Origin: Deltaproteobacteria bacterium
GTDB lineage: Bacteria > SAR324 > NAC60-12
Assembly: GCA_011522845.1 (NCBI GenBank)
Contig: WTIF01000292.1
Coordinates: 1 to 35,125 of the forward strand
Direction: 5' to 3'
Length of the DNA stretch: 35,125 bases
Positions 7,732 to 15,937 of this stretch are shown here, one piece after another. The notes beneath the pieces were generated by a model. That model was not told where the DNA came from. It worked only from the letters and a program-made list of their open reading frames with translations, and made no database searches. The position numbers and the translations under genes were made by a program. Numbering within the stretch: position 1 is the first letter of the stretch; every line of letters starts with the position of its first letter.

Positions 7732-8556
7732 TTAGGAACTTTTGCTCTGCTTGTTTGGGTTCTGATAGGATTCGTCCGGACCGGGGTAATCTAAACTACG
7801 GACGTCATCAACCCACTCATTCACTGCGGCCAAGGCAATCTGTCGAAGTTGGGCGTACTGGCGAACAAAGGAGGGCATCCTACCATTAGTCATGCCGAGC
7901 AAATCGTGCAGCACCAGCACTTGAGCATCGACTCCTGGACCCGAACCAATTCCAATGGTCAACATGTCCACAGATCGAGTAATTTGCTCAGCAACCTCAT
8001 CCACTACACACTCCAAAACAATTGCAAAGCAACCAGCGTCTTGCAGACGTTGCGCTTCCTCTATAAGTCGCTGCTGATCGGGCAAGGTTTTACCATCAAT
8101 CTTATAGCCACTTAAATGGACCGACTGGGGCTGAAAACCGATGTGCCCGCAGACAGGAACTCCCATCGGAGTCAGGTGTCGAATAGTAGTCAGAATCTCA
8201 GAGGTAGCTCCTTCCATCTTGAGAGCACCGGCTCCACTGTCCTTAAAGACCCGAATGGACTGCTCCACGTTGAGTGCTACATCCGCTTGCAGACTACCAA
8301 AGGGCATATCTGCAATCACCAGTTTGGTTGGGGCACAACGGGTCACGATCCTAGCGTGGTAGATGATCTCTTCCAAAGTCACAGGTAACGTTGAATCGTG
8401 CCCCTGTACCATCAATCCCAGTGTGTCTCCAACGAGGATCATGTCGACTGGGGATTCTTCCAGCATTGTGGCGTGAAAAGCATCGTAGCCGGTGAGGCAG
8501 GTGAGCTTCTCCTGTCCCTTACGACGCAGCAGTTTTGGAATCAAGATTTGTTTCAT
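7732..8556 (-). CDS. panB: 3-methyl-2-oxobutanoate hydroxymethyltransferase
   Basis: PanB adds a hydroxymethyl group from methylene-tetrahydrofolate to 2-oxoisovalerate, the first committed step of pantothenate (CoA, ACP arm) synthesis. The 274-residue TIM-barrel protein has the metal and substrate residues in place: D44 in VGDTLG, D83 in IADMPFG, K113 and E115 in ALKMEG, and E182 in VLEC. CGHIGFQPQ is also typical. Its ATG overlaps the upstream exonuclease stop (ATGA) and has AGGAG 5 nt before it. panC is not in the window. Confidence 0.96.
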   Translation of the reverse strand: MKQILIPKLLRRKGQEKLTCLTGYDAFHATMLEESPVDMILVGDTLGLMVQGHDSTLPVTLEEIIYHARIVTRCAPTKLVIADMPFGSLQADVALNVEQSIRVFKDSGAGALKMEGATSEILTTIRHLTPMGVPVCGHIGFQPQSVHLSGYKIDGKTLPDQQRLIEEAQRLQDAGCFAIVLECVVDEVAEQITRSVDMLTIGIGSGPGVDAQVLVLHDLLGMTNGRMPSFVRQYAQLRQIALAAVNEWVDDVRSLDYPGPDESYQNPNKQSKSS

Positions 8557-10568
8557 TGTTCTCCTGAATTTGCTTCTTCCGGATGGTCTCGAAATTCTCC
8601 GAATAGATTTCCACCTTCCGGATCAACCTGCATGACCTCAATTCCAAGTTGGGTGCCCTTGGGACGAGAACCCGGTAGCTGACAGACTAGGCCTAGATCT
8701 TCCAACTCGATTTCAATTCGCTGATTCAACTCCCGGCGAACACGTGCCGCAAAGACGTGCCCCAGATGCTGCCCTACGTAGCGCAGTTTCCAGTAACGCT
8801 CAATTTCTCGTTCGGTTCGAGCATAGGATCGTTGACGCAACTCAATTTCAGACGCCCAAGCCATCAGCTGTTGCTCGCTGAAGAGTGCTTGTTGATGCTG
8901 TAGTGCGTGCCGAAGTTGCCATTGACAGAGGAGATCCACAAAGCGTCGAATTGGGGAGGTGACCTGCATGTATACCGAACAACCCAGCCCCGAGTGAGCA
9001 CCTGGATTGACTGCTAGACGGGCCCCTTCGATGTTAACATGATCCATCGTCAGTTTTTCACCTTCTACAGGTTCTTGCGTGATCTCGTAAGGCGCCTGAG
9101 TACGAAAGATACCGGGTAGGCGAGCTCGTTCAAGCTGTTCTCCTGCGAGTTGATTGACAAGAATCGCCAATTCCTGCACGAGACTGTTCGCTGGACTTTC
9201 CCTATCTCGTTCGAGCACACGAATATTTTCTGGGTCTGTAATGTCTAACTCAAACTCCTTGCGCTCTATGTCCAAGGCTCCATTTGCGAGCCGCAGCTTG
9301 CGTTGAGCATCACAACAGTTGAACAGCATTCCCCAGAAAGAATCCTGCTGCACGACAAACGAGTCAACTTCCTCGTAAGTTAGATTCTGTTGTACAACGA
9401 TTTGCTCATGCTCGATGCCATGAAGCAGGCAAGTGCCATCCAGAAACAATTGCAAATGGAAGCTCATCACCGTTTTGGGAGTGCCAGCTCGAAGAGAAAA
9501 ATAATCATTGGCCAGGACCTCCGGAAACATCGGGTAAGTGTCCTCAACGGTGTAGACCGAGGAGATTCTTTGTTCTGCCAGTGAAAACAGGGAGTCTTCC
9601 GGATCAATATGCTGGGTGAGATCAGCTATGTGAACACTGAGTTCGATACTGCGTTCTGTCCAGCTTTTTACTGAGATCGCATCATCATAGTCCTTGGTTT
9701 TGGCAGCATCGACAGTAAAGACAGGGCGTTCTTCCGGTAGGCTTGAGAAATTGACCTGGGCTTTTTGTTGCAGTATGTCAGCTGCCTGGAGTGCTTCCTC
9801 TGGAAAATCCAAAGCGACCTGAGCCTTGCGTAGTTGCAGTTCCCCCCAACGAACCGGTTGTCCTGCTTTCTGGAGCAAGCGACGAAGTTGTTGTTCATCG
9901 GCTTGCTCGTGGCTGGCACCCAAACCGATCCAGGGAGCCAACTCCTTCCAATATCCTGAATCCCTGCCGAAAAACAGTAGGGATCTCAACTGTTCCAGCC
10001 AATCTTGCTGGGCTTGAGTTTGTTCTTCAGGACTTGGCCATTTACCCAATTCCAATTCTTCAATCCACTTACGAACATTTGCTTCTCGTTGCTGGCGGGC
10101 CAGCTCACGCTCTCGTCTTTGATGAAGTTGTTGGTGCTCTTCCTCCGTCAAGGGTGTGTAGGTGTTCTGGCGGTTGCGGCGAAACCAGTCTTCCGTATTC
10201 TGCAACGCCAGCAACAGAGCCACCTGGTTAGCCAGCACTTCTGGTTCTTCCAGAAAATCTTGAGCGATCTCATCTAGAGTCAGCTCGGCGCCTGGTTCGA
10301 CCAAGTCATGAATGGTAGGCAGATCAATTTGTGCAGCCAGACCTTCTGCTTCTTCCAAGATACGGGTGAGTTGCTGAAGGGCTCCGCCCTCGGCTATCTG
10401 CTGACTGGGTTGGGACCAAAGAATTCGGTTTGTTGGCAGAAATTGTTCACGGCCCAAAACAGGCTGCACAACCAGTTTGTTCTTCTGAAGTGCTCGGACC
10501 CAACCAAATTCTAGTCGGCTATCTCGGTGATAGGCGCAATAATGATGAATGAGACGATCAGGTTCCAT
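8553..10568 (-). CDS. RNase II/R family 3'-5' exoribonuclease
   Basis: This is a processive single-strand exoribonuclease by family. The RNB catalytic domain begins around residue 280. The four metal aspartates of RNase II are found as D287, D293, D295 and D296 in VDAAKTKDYDD. The conserved SPIRRFVDL motif lies further on. The first 275 residues do not look like the two cold-shock domains of E. coli RNase II or R. They start with a short beta-rich segment, then helical Gln/Glu-rich sequence, more like the cyanobacterial/plastid type. The C-terminal OB/S1-like region is short. At 671 residues it is close to RNase II in length; rnb versus rnr cannot be settled. The start has no Shine-Dalgarno site; instead CCTCCTC precedes the ATG. 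Confidence 0.9.
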   Translation of the reverse strand: MEPDRLIHHYCAYHRDSRLEFGWVRALQKNKLVVQPVLGREQFLPTNRILWSQPSQQIAEGGALQQLTRILEEAEGLAAQIDLPTIHDLVEPGAELTLDEIAQDFLEEPEVLANQVALLLALQNTEDWFRRNRQNTYTPLTEEEHQQLHQRRERELARQQREANVRKWIEELELGKWPSPEEQTQAQQDWLEQLRSLLFFGRDSGYWKELAPWIGLGASHEQADEQQLRRLLQKAGQPVRWGELQLRKAQVALDFPEEALQAADILQQKAQVNFSSLPEERPVFTVDAAKTKDYDDAISVKSWTERSIELSVHIADLTQHIDPEDSLFSLAEQRISSVYTVEDTYPMFPEVLANDYFSLRAGTPKTVMSFHLQLFLDGTCLLHGIEHEQIVVQQNLTYEEVDSFVVQQDSFWGMLFNCCDAQRKLRLANGALDIERKEFELDITDPENIRVLERDRESPANSLVQELAILVNQLAGEQLERARLPGIFRTQAPYEITQEPVEGEKLTMDHVNIEGARLAVNPGAHSGLGCSVYMQVTSPIRRFVDLLCQWQLRHALQHQQALFSEQQLMAWASEIELRQRSYARTEREIERYWKLRYVGQHLGHVFAARVRRELNQRIEIELEDLGLVCQLPGSRPKGTQLGIEVMQVDPEGGNLFGEFRDHPEEANSGEQ

Positions 10569-10585
10569 GAGGAGGATTTTTGGGA

Positions 10586-11164
10586 TCAGGCGATATTGGG
10601 CCCATTGTCGGGCGAATGGGGAGCGTTTTGCTCAAGAAGGCGCATGGCGCGGGTGTGCTCGGATGCAGGAACCAAAACTTTGACAGTCTGACTTCCTAGG
10701 GGATGCACTAGAATGCTGGCATTGTGTCTGTTAAGTAAGTTTACTGGGATGCCATGCTCTTCCAAAAGAGCTTTCACTAGGTCTGCTTGGGGTAAAAAAT
10801 TAGTTTCCAGAACCAATTGAAGGCCAGGGGTATTGTTTGTGGGCTCTTCCGCTTGTTGTTTGCGCTGTCGGTATGAATTAAGATCAACCACCTTAGCGTC
10901 AAGATGGTTGGGTGAATTAAAGAAATTGTGCTCCCAGGGTTTCCAAAGAGTTAATGCACCGGCAAGCGCCCCAACCACAACCAGTAAACTGAGGAAATCA
11001 CGAAAAGGCATGATGATCAGAAGCAGCAGAAAAGCTCCCCCAATGCTGCCCCAGAGCTTGGCGGGGCTGTCAGGCCAATAGCGACTTGCTCTCAATAACT
11101 GAAGTTTTTTGGCAGTTGCATCGAAAAGCTTGCCTCCAAATTGGGAGAAGTTAGTTGAATGCAT
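10586..11164 (-). CDS. Membrane protein with C-terminal DUF2007-like domain
   Basis: This 192-residue protein has two adjacent hydrophobic segments (about 38-53 and 56-74). A charged linker (about 90-113) follows, then a small alpha/beta domain at about 115-180. That domain (LVLETNFLPQADLVKALLEEHGIPVNL, ending in VLVPASEHTRAMRLLE) resembles the DUF2007 'putative signal transducing' domain, a ferredoxin-like fold of unknown ligand. It is the first gene of a minus-strand group and is followed by the exoribonuclease after 17 bp. Function unknown; the domain call is from pattern memory. Confidence 0.75.
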   Translation of the reverse strand: MHSTNFSQFGGKLFDATAKKLQLLRASRYWPDSPAKLWGSIGGAFLLLLIIMPFRDFLSLLVVVGALAGALTLWKPWEHNFFNSPNHLDAKVVDLNSYRQRKQQAEEPTNNTPGLQLVLETNFLPQADLVKALLEEHGIPVNLLNRHNASILVHPLGSQTVKVLVPASEHTRAMRLLEQNAPHSPDNGPNIA

Positions 11165-11170
11165 GATTTG

Positions 11171-11199
11171 CGTTCATGGAATTAGAAAGTTCATACAAT
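11171..11199 (+). promoter_or_regulatory. Possible promoter for the 26-codon ORF and Gln-rich protein
   Basis: TACAAT at 11194-11199 is a good -10 match. The best -35 candidate, TTCATG (11173-11178), lies 15 bp upstream and matches poorly. The site lies in the 254 bp divergent space between the DUF2007-like gene and the Gln-rich gene and would place the start near 11206, ahead of the small ORF. Confidence 0.25.
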
Positions 11200-11247
11200 G
11201 CCCTGCTACTCTGCCAAGCACGAGAGCTTTTCTGAGGAGACCACCAC

Positions 11248-11328
11248 ATGATTCCCTACGTCAAAATTGGTTTTGAACGACGAGAAAGGCTTCGCGAGCA
11301 GGCACATCAATCATCGAATTTTCGCTAA
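11248..11328 (+). CDS. Candidate 26-residue basic small protein or leader peptide
   Basis: The ORF is ATG...TAA, 26 codons, preceded by GAGGAG at an ideal 8 nt spacing. That is one of the best ribosome sites in the window. The peptide is strongly basic and probably helical in its centre (FERRERLREQAH). It ends 90 bp before the Gln-rich gene on the same strand, so it may be a separate small protein or an upstream leader ORF of that gene. I do not recognise a family, and an ORF of this size can occur by chance. The ribosome site is the main argument. Confidence 0.4.
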   Translation: MIPYVKIGFERRERLREQAHQSSNFR

Positions 11329-11418
11329 TTTTTAGAATTTCTGGGAAGTTTCATTGTTACTCTCCAATTATTTCTGCCAAAATCTGTATTTTCTGTTCAA
11401 CCCGACTTTGGAGCCTTC

Positions 11419-12663
11419 ATGAAATTCCATCTCCTGTTGATGTTGCCCTTCGTCTTGATTCCAAGTGTTGTAGTCTCCGAATCAGCCCCAAGTGAAGCAC
11501 AACTGGCGCTACTGGGAGAAGAGTACAATACAATGCGGCAGATGCGCTATCGTCTCAAGGAGTTGCTGGAACAACAGGAATTTGCAGACAAACTAAATCA
11601 AGCAGATGATATTTTTGCAGATTTTCAACAACTTGAACAGTGGCTCGCTCAGTTGGACGAAAATCCAGAATCCTTGTCAGAAGTGATGGAAATGCTGGAA
11701 GAATTTGAACAACGCCTAGCCGAACTCTTAGAGCAGCAGCAGGCTATGGCAGAATTCCTTCCCACTCCTCCAGAGCAGTCCAATCAGCCAACTGAGGAAA
11801 TGGAACTCTCTTCGTTGATGGAACAAGTGCGCCAACTCCTTCAAGAGAACAAGCGAGCAGAAGCGCAAGAACTACTCAACCAGATGCTCTCAGCATTTCA
11901 GCAGCAACAGGAACAGCTTCAGCAGAGTACCTCTCAGTACTATGATGAGAAATATTCTGAAATGATGGAACAGTTCAATCAACTACAACAACAACTAGCT
12001 GAAGCCCTGCGTCAGGAGTCCAAGTTGAGGGAGCAATTGGAGGAGATGATGCGCCAGCAACAAAGCTCCCAGATGAGTCAAGGTCCTACTCCGCAGGACT
12101 TACAGCAGCAACAGCAACAGATTTCTGAGATGATTGAGCAAATGCAGAAAATGCTGGAGAAAATGGCGAATGGTCAACTCTCAATGGACGAATTGGCCCA
12201 GATGCTTGCAAATGCACAACAATCTTCCGAAGAAGCCTCTCAAATGTTAGGAGGTAATCAGCCCGGGGACCAGCCTGGTCAGCAGGAAGGACAAGGGCCA
12301 GGACAACAACCCGGTCAGCAACCTGGAAAAGGACAGGGGCCTGGTTTCGGTTCTGGAAGCGGACCAGGAGTAGCAATGCCTTCTGTGCAACAGACCGAAC
12401 AATATTTACAACAGATGCAGGGGCGTATGCAGCAGATGCAAGGACAGATGCAACAACTTGCGCGTTCTGGACAACGAATGGCGAACCGCTCTCAAGGTCA
12501 GCAGGAAGGACAGTATTGGAGTGAAAAAGGTATCAAACCACTCAAATTCGACTATGAATTTCAAGCTTCCCCAGAGTACCGCCAGGCTATTCAATCAGCA
12601 AACCAACAGGAAACATCGCCCACCCCACGTCAGCAGGAATATCTCCGTGAATTGATCCGCTAG
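11419..12663 (+). CDS. Secreted Gln-rich coiled-coil protein, resembling the C-terminal part of DUF4175 proteins
   Basis: The 414-residue protein starts with a cleavable-looking signal peptide (residues 1 to about 22) and is otherwise soluble, so it is probably periplasmic. Residues 30-115 and 130-275 are Gln/Glu/Met-rich helices with heptad-like spacing. A Gly/Pro/Gln-rich linker covers about 279-318. Another Gln/Met-rich helix is at 322-365. The C-terminus (EYRQAIQ ... SPTPRQQEYLRELIR) resembles the end of DUF4175/TIGR02302-type proteins. Those proteins normally have about 400 more residues with membrane segments in front, which are absent here. Function unknown. Its TAG stop overlaps the stop of the convergent CULT gene within a shared CTAG. 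Confidence 0.85.
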   Translation: MKFHLLLMLPFVLIPSVVVSESAPSEAQLALLGEEYNTMRQMRYRLKELLEQQEFADKLNQADDIFADFQQLEQWLAQLDENPESLSEVMEMLEEFEQRLAELLEQQQAMAEFLPTPPEQSNQPTEEMELSSLMEQVRQLLQENKRAEAQELLNQMLSAFQQQQEQLQQSTSQYYDEKYSEMMEQFNQLQQQLAEALRQESKLREQLEEMMRQQQSSQMSQGPTPQDLQQQQQQISEMIEQMQKMLEKMANGQLSMDELAQMLANAQQSSEEASQMLGGNQPGDQPGQQEGQGPGQQPGQQPGKGQGPGFGSGSGPGVAMPSVQQTEQYLQQMQGRMQQMQGQMQQLARSGQRMANRSQGQQEGQYWSEKGIKPLKFDYEFQASPEYRQAIQSANQQETSPTPRQQEYLRELIR

Positions 12664-13064
12664 TCCGGCTTCTCCTCCATTTCAATCAGTCGTTCACGCA
12701 CAATTCCATAGAATCTTGTCGGCTCTGTGGAACCATCGTAGCGCCAGCCCATGTGGATTTGACAACCTGAGCAATACTGAACCGTCCAAGCATAGCCAGC
12801 AAACCAGGTGTCCTTCCAGACTGAGGGGGAACCATCTCGTAGGTTCTGACACCAACTAAAGGTAAGAATCTCAAAGAGCAGTCCATCAGGATTCGCAAAG
12901 TAGTGATTGGGGCTGTCTCCCTGAATCACCAGCAGGCAACTCGCATCACTAACTGGAGTATGGCAGTTAGCACAAACATAGCGCGAGGAGCTAGGCTTTT
13001 CTTGTTGCTTGTCTTTTGTTTTTTGAGTTTCTTCTGGTAGTAAGCCGGGTTGTACGAAGAGCAT
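12660..13064 (-). CDS. Cereblon-type CULT-domain protein
   Basis: The protein (134 residues from the ATG at 13064) is essentially one CULT domain, the zinc-bound beta-tent fold that binds cyclic imides and thalidomide in eukaryotic cereblon. Zinc ligands are C31, C34, C98 and C101. The aromatic cage is W87, W93 and W107. The W-W-W spacing (6 and 14) and C-to-W spacing equal those of human cereblon W380/W386/W400 and C391/C394. The stretch WFAGYAWTVQYC nearly copies WFPGYAWTVAQC. N58 matches cereblon N351; cereblon H378 is replaced by D85 and P382 by A. Bacterial single-domain homologues are known; their natural ligand is uncertain. The start is uncertain: a TTG at 13097 would overlap the MscS gene by 22 bp, whereas the ATG lies 11 nt after its stop. 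Neither has a strong ribosome site. Confidence 0.92.
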   Translation of the reverse strand: MLFVQPGLLPEETQKTKDKQQEKPSSSRYVCANCHTPVSDASCLLVIQGDSPNHYFANPDGLLFEILTFSWCQNLRDGSPSVWKDTWFAGYAWTVQYCSGCQIHMGWRYDGSTEPTRFYGIVRERLIEMEEKPD

Positions 13065-13075
13065 CTGGATTTGAT

Positions 13076-15724
13076 TTACTTTGGGCGACTCTTCCAAAGT
13101 TGCTGTAGCAAGGTCATTCTGCTTTCATCCGTCTTGCTTTCGCCGATCCCTACTAGTGGCTTGACGGAATTTGAAATCTGCTTTGCAACAGGTGAAGTTT
13201 CTGTCGACTCTGCAACGTGGAAGTGCACATCTCGTTGAGGAAACGGAATGACAATACCTAATTCTCTGAACCGCTCATCGATCTGGAGCCGAATTTCCGT
13301 TTCAGAAATCATCCCGAAATCTAAAGTCGTATGATAGTATAGTCGAAACATTAGAGCGCTGTCTCCAAAATCTACAAAATGTACGACGGGAGCAGGCACA
13401 GCGAGGACTTTTGGATGCTGTTGGGCCATTGCCAGCATCTCTTTACGAATCAATTCTGGATCAGTTCCATAGGCAACCCCGATATTGATGGTACGACGGA
13501 CTCGTGGATCCTTGTAGGACCAGTTTGTGACAGTCTGACTGATGAATTCTGAGTTTGGGATGATCAATGAGGCATTATCATAGGTCTGTACTAGGGTTGA
13601 GCGAACATTGATTTTTTTGACAACTCCCCAGATTCCATTGATCTCAACAACGTTTCCTACCTGAATCGGTCGTTCAAACAGCAGAATAAGCCCACTGACA
13701 AAATTATTGAAAATATTCTGTAATCCAAAACCCAAGCCGATACCCACTGCCCCAAACGCAACCGCCAGGGAGGCGCTGTTTACACCCAAGGCCCCCAAGC
13801 CAAATAGTAGCCCAATTCCCCAGACAGCATAGGCTCCAATAGTAGCTACAGACTCTTGAGTACCCTCTTCGATGTGGCTGTGTGCCATCAGTCGTTGCTT
13901 GAAGAGGTAGCGCCAGAGGAGCACAAACACTCGGGTGATCAGCAAAATCAAGAAGGCGTAGACAAAGCCGATCAGGCTCAATTCTAGGCCACCTACCGTC
14001 AATGGTTGACGGATCGCCTCCCAAGTGTGCAGGAGCACTTCCTTCTCTGCGCCCCAAGCCAGCAGAAGACCTAACCCAATCAAGCCTGCTCCAATCAACC
14101 AAGCAATTCTTCCAATCAGCCAATTGGTGGACTGCTGTCCCAGGGTTTGGACATCAACCTCCAGTATGTCGGTTTGAAGGGGTTGTGCATCCGAACGGGC
14201 ATCCCATTCCTGAAGACACTTCCAACAAAGGAAGCCCCAGAATAGGACAATCCCTGTCTTGCTCAAAGAAACTGACCAGTAGAGACTGAGGTAAGAATAA
14301 CCCGCTAGTTCTAAAAGTAATCCCCCTCCAATAATTAGTGTTGGGAGTGAACCCAGGATAAGGCCCAAGGTAGTCTGCCTGAGAGCTGGCCAGTGATCTT
14401 GAAGCTGTACCCAACGACGCAGTTGACGTCCCAGATCAACGCTCAAAATCAGCACTCCGATACCGAGTACGAGTCTGCCAATGAGCAGCAGTATACTGTT
14501 GCTACCCAGCAGCTGTTGCAATAACAAATAGCTCAGACCTAGACTGCGCACCCAGCGGAGTAGGCGATGTGCCACCAAACGAACGGGTACAAAATTATTG
14601 TCATCGAATCGCTCCAGTGCTCGAATACACCAGAATACGAAAATCCATAGCAGCAGCATGTTGCGAAAGAGCACCAGCAATGGATTCAGGTTTGCCAGGA
14701 TCATGCTCTGTTCACAAGCCCACAATAGGCTGATTGCGCCGATTGGCATCAGCGACTGTAACAGTAAGTGTAAGGTCCAGTTTTGCCAGATCGGCAGATT
14801 AGTTTCTTTGAGCCAGTTTAGGAGGTTGTGTTTGGCTTTTCGCAAAAGGATCAGGCCAATCACGAACAGGAATGGGAAGGTAATCAGCAAGAATCGATAG
14901 CTTTCCCACAATCCCAGGATGCCGGATTGAATTTCTGCAGGTTGACTCCAGCGACCCACAAGTCGCAGGAAGCGCTCTAGCTCAGCAGCGATCTCAGTCG
15001 GCCCAAGTTTGGCTAGTGAGATCTCCTGCTTTTCAAAGAGCATTTCTTGACGGCGTTCCTCCAGGCGCCTCTGAAGTTGTTCCAGTAATTCTTTGTTCTC
15101 ATCCCGAGAAGCTTGTAGACGAGTAAGCTCCTCTTTTTTGATCGTAAGTAGTTGATCGAGATTTTTTTGGTTGTTTTGTTGTGTCAGGCTGATCTTGTCG
15201 ACGAGTGTCAGTAGCGAGCTGGGAATACTGGCCTGAGGCAAGTTTTTCAACTCATTAACCTGTTGTTGATAGACTTCTTGGCGGACTTGTGCACGAAGTT
15301 GTCGTTCTTCCAGAGGTTGTATGGACTTGGCCCCTTGAGTGGCGGCTGTTCCAAGCTCTTGAAGAGCCTGCTGTTGTCGAGCGATTCCTTGGCTTAACTC
15401 ATCAATTGTCGTACTGCTAACTAACAAAAGGTTACGCAGGGTCGAGGCCTGCAATCGATAAAGACTAAATTGCTGTCCCAGTCTTTGAGTTTCCAGCTGC
15501 GCTTGACTGAGTTCACTATTCAGCTGACTGGCAATGCCATCCTCCGTCATTTGAGTCTGCTGGAAAGATTCCTGAAGCCTTGATTGCTGCTGGAGATTAT
15601 CTTCCGTTTTGGAGATTTGTTGTGCCCTAATGAGTGCTGGTGCTATTGATAAGAAACCGATCAATAACCAAAGACATACCAATGCAGTGGGAAAGGCCAA
15701 CTGGCCTGTCGTTCGAGTCGTCAT
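13076..15724 (-). CDS. Large MscS-family mechanosensitive channel with periplasmic coiled-coil domain
   Basis: The protein releases osmolytes on hypo-osmotic shock by family inference. It has 882 residues, far more than the 286 of MscS. The order is: signal peptide or first membrane helix (about 10-34), long Gln-rich coiled coil probably in the periplasm (40-250), several membrane helices (about 277-610), and the MscS core. The pore helix with its Gly/Ala packing is AVAFGAVGIGLGFGLQN (654-670), followed by FERPIQVGN and the cytoplasmic beta and alpha/beta domains to about 838. The layout is like MscK/YbdG-YjeP-type channels. A short Ser/Lys tail follows. The CULT gene lies directly downstream on the same strand and is probably cotranscribed. 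Confidence 0.93.
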   Translation of the reverse strand: MTTRTTGQLAFPTALVCLWLLIGFLSIAPALIRAQQISKTEDNLQQQSRLQESFQQTQMTEDGIASQLNSELSQAQLETQRLGQQFSLYRLQASTLRNLLLVSSTTIDELSQGIARQQQALQELGTAATQGAKSIQPLEERQLRAQVRQEVYQQQVNELKNLPQASIPSSLLTLVDKISLTQQNNQKNLDQLLTIKKEELTRLQASRDENKELLEQLQRRLEERRQEMLFEKQEISLAKLGPTEIAAELERFLRLVGRWSQPAEIQSGILGLWESYRFLLITFPFLFVIGLILLRKAKHNLLNWLKETNLPIWQNWTLHLLLQSLMPIGAISLLWACEQSMILANLNPLLVLFRNMLLLWIFVFWCIRALERFDDNNFVPVRLVAHRLLRWVRSLGLSYLLLQQLLGSNSILLLIGRLVLGIGVLILSVDLGRQLRRWVQLQDHWPALRQTTLGLILGSLPTLIIGGGLLLELAGYSYLSLYWSVSLSKTGIVLFWGFLCWKCLQEWDARSDAQPLQTDILEVDVQTLGQQSTNWLIGRIAWLIGAGLIGLGLLLAWGAEKEVLLHTWEAIRQPLTVGGLELSLIGFVYAFLILLITRVFVLLWRYLFKQRLMAHSHIEEGTQESVATIGAYAVWGIGLLFGLGALGVNSASLAVAFGAVGIGLGFGLQNIFNNFVSGLILLFERPIQVGNVVEINGIWGVVKKINVRSTLVQTYDNASLIIPNSEFISQTVTNWSYKDPRVRRTINIGVAYGTDPELIRKEMLAMAQQHPKVLAVPAPVVHFVDFGDSALMFRLYYHTTLDFGMISETEIRLQIDERFRELGIVIPFPQRDVHFHVAESTETSPVAKQISNSVKPLVGIGESKTDESRMTLLQQLWKSRPK

Positions 15725-15937
15725 TTATGATTTTGAGGATTTGAATTCAGTCTTGGTGAGCCAGACCTGAGAGTAATAGGTCAGGAAAACCTTCTGAGAT
15801 TGGGGCAGAAGCAAGAAAATTACAACCAATTTTGCATTCTACAAAAACTTCCTGGGCTGGAGGATGGACTTTTGCAGCAACTGTGGGTATGAAACTGAGT
15901 GTTTTACCTTTTATTTATCTTTGATTCTGGAGAATTC

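Noticed and set aside
7712-7740. Seven-bp hairpin over the panB stop as the main terminator
   Set aside because: Its loop is 15 nt and no U-tract follows directly; only the weaker stem at 7678-7692 has a T-rich tail.
12086-12376. 96-codon minus-strand ORF within the Gln-rich gene
   Set aside because: It is the mirror of Gln/Gly repeats (CAG/CTG bias) and has no independent support.
15899-15937. GTG-initiated extension of the 83-residue tail-anchored protein
   Set aside because: The extension is hydrophobic and lacks a ribosome site, while the ATG at 15938 has GGAG at proper spacing.
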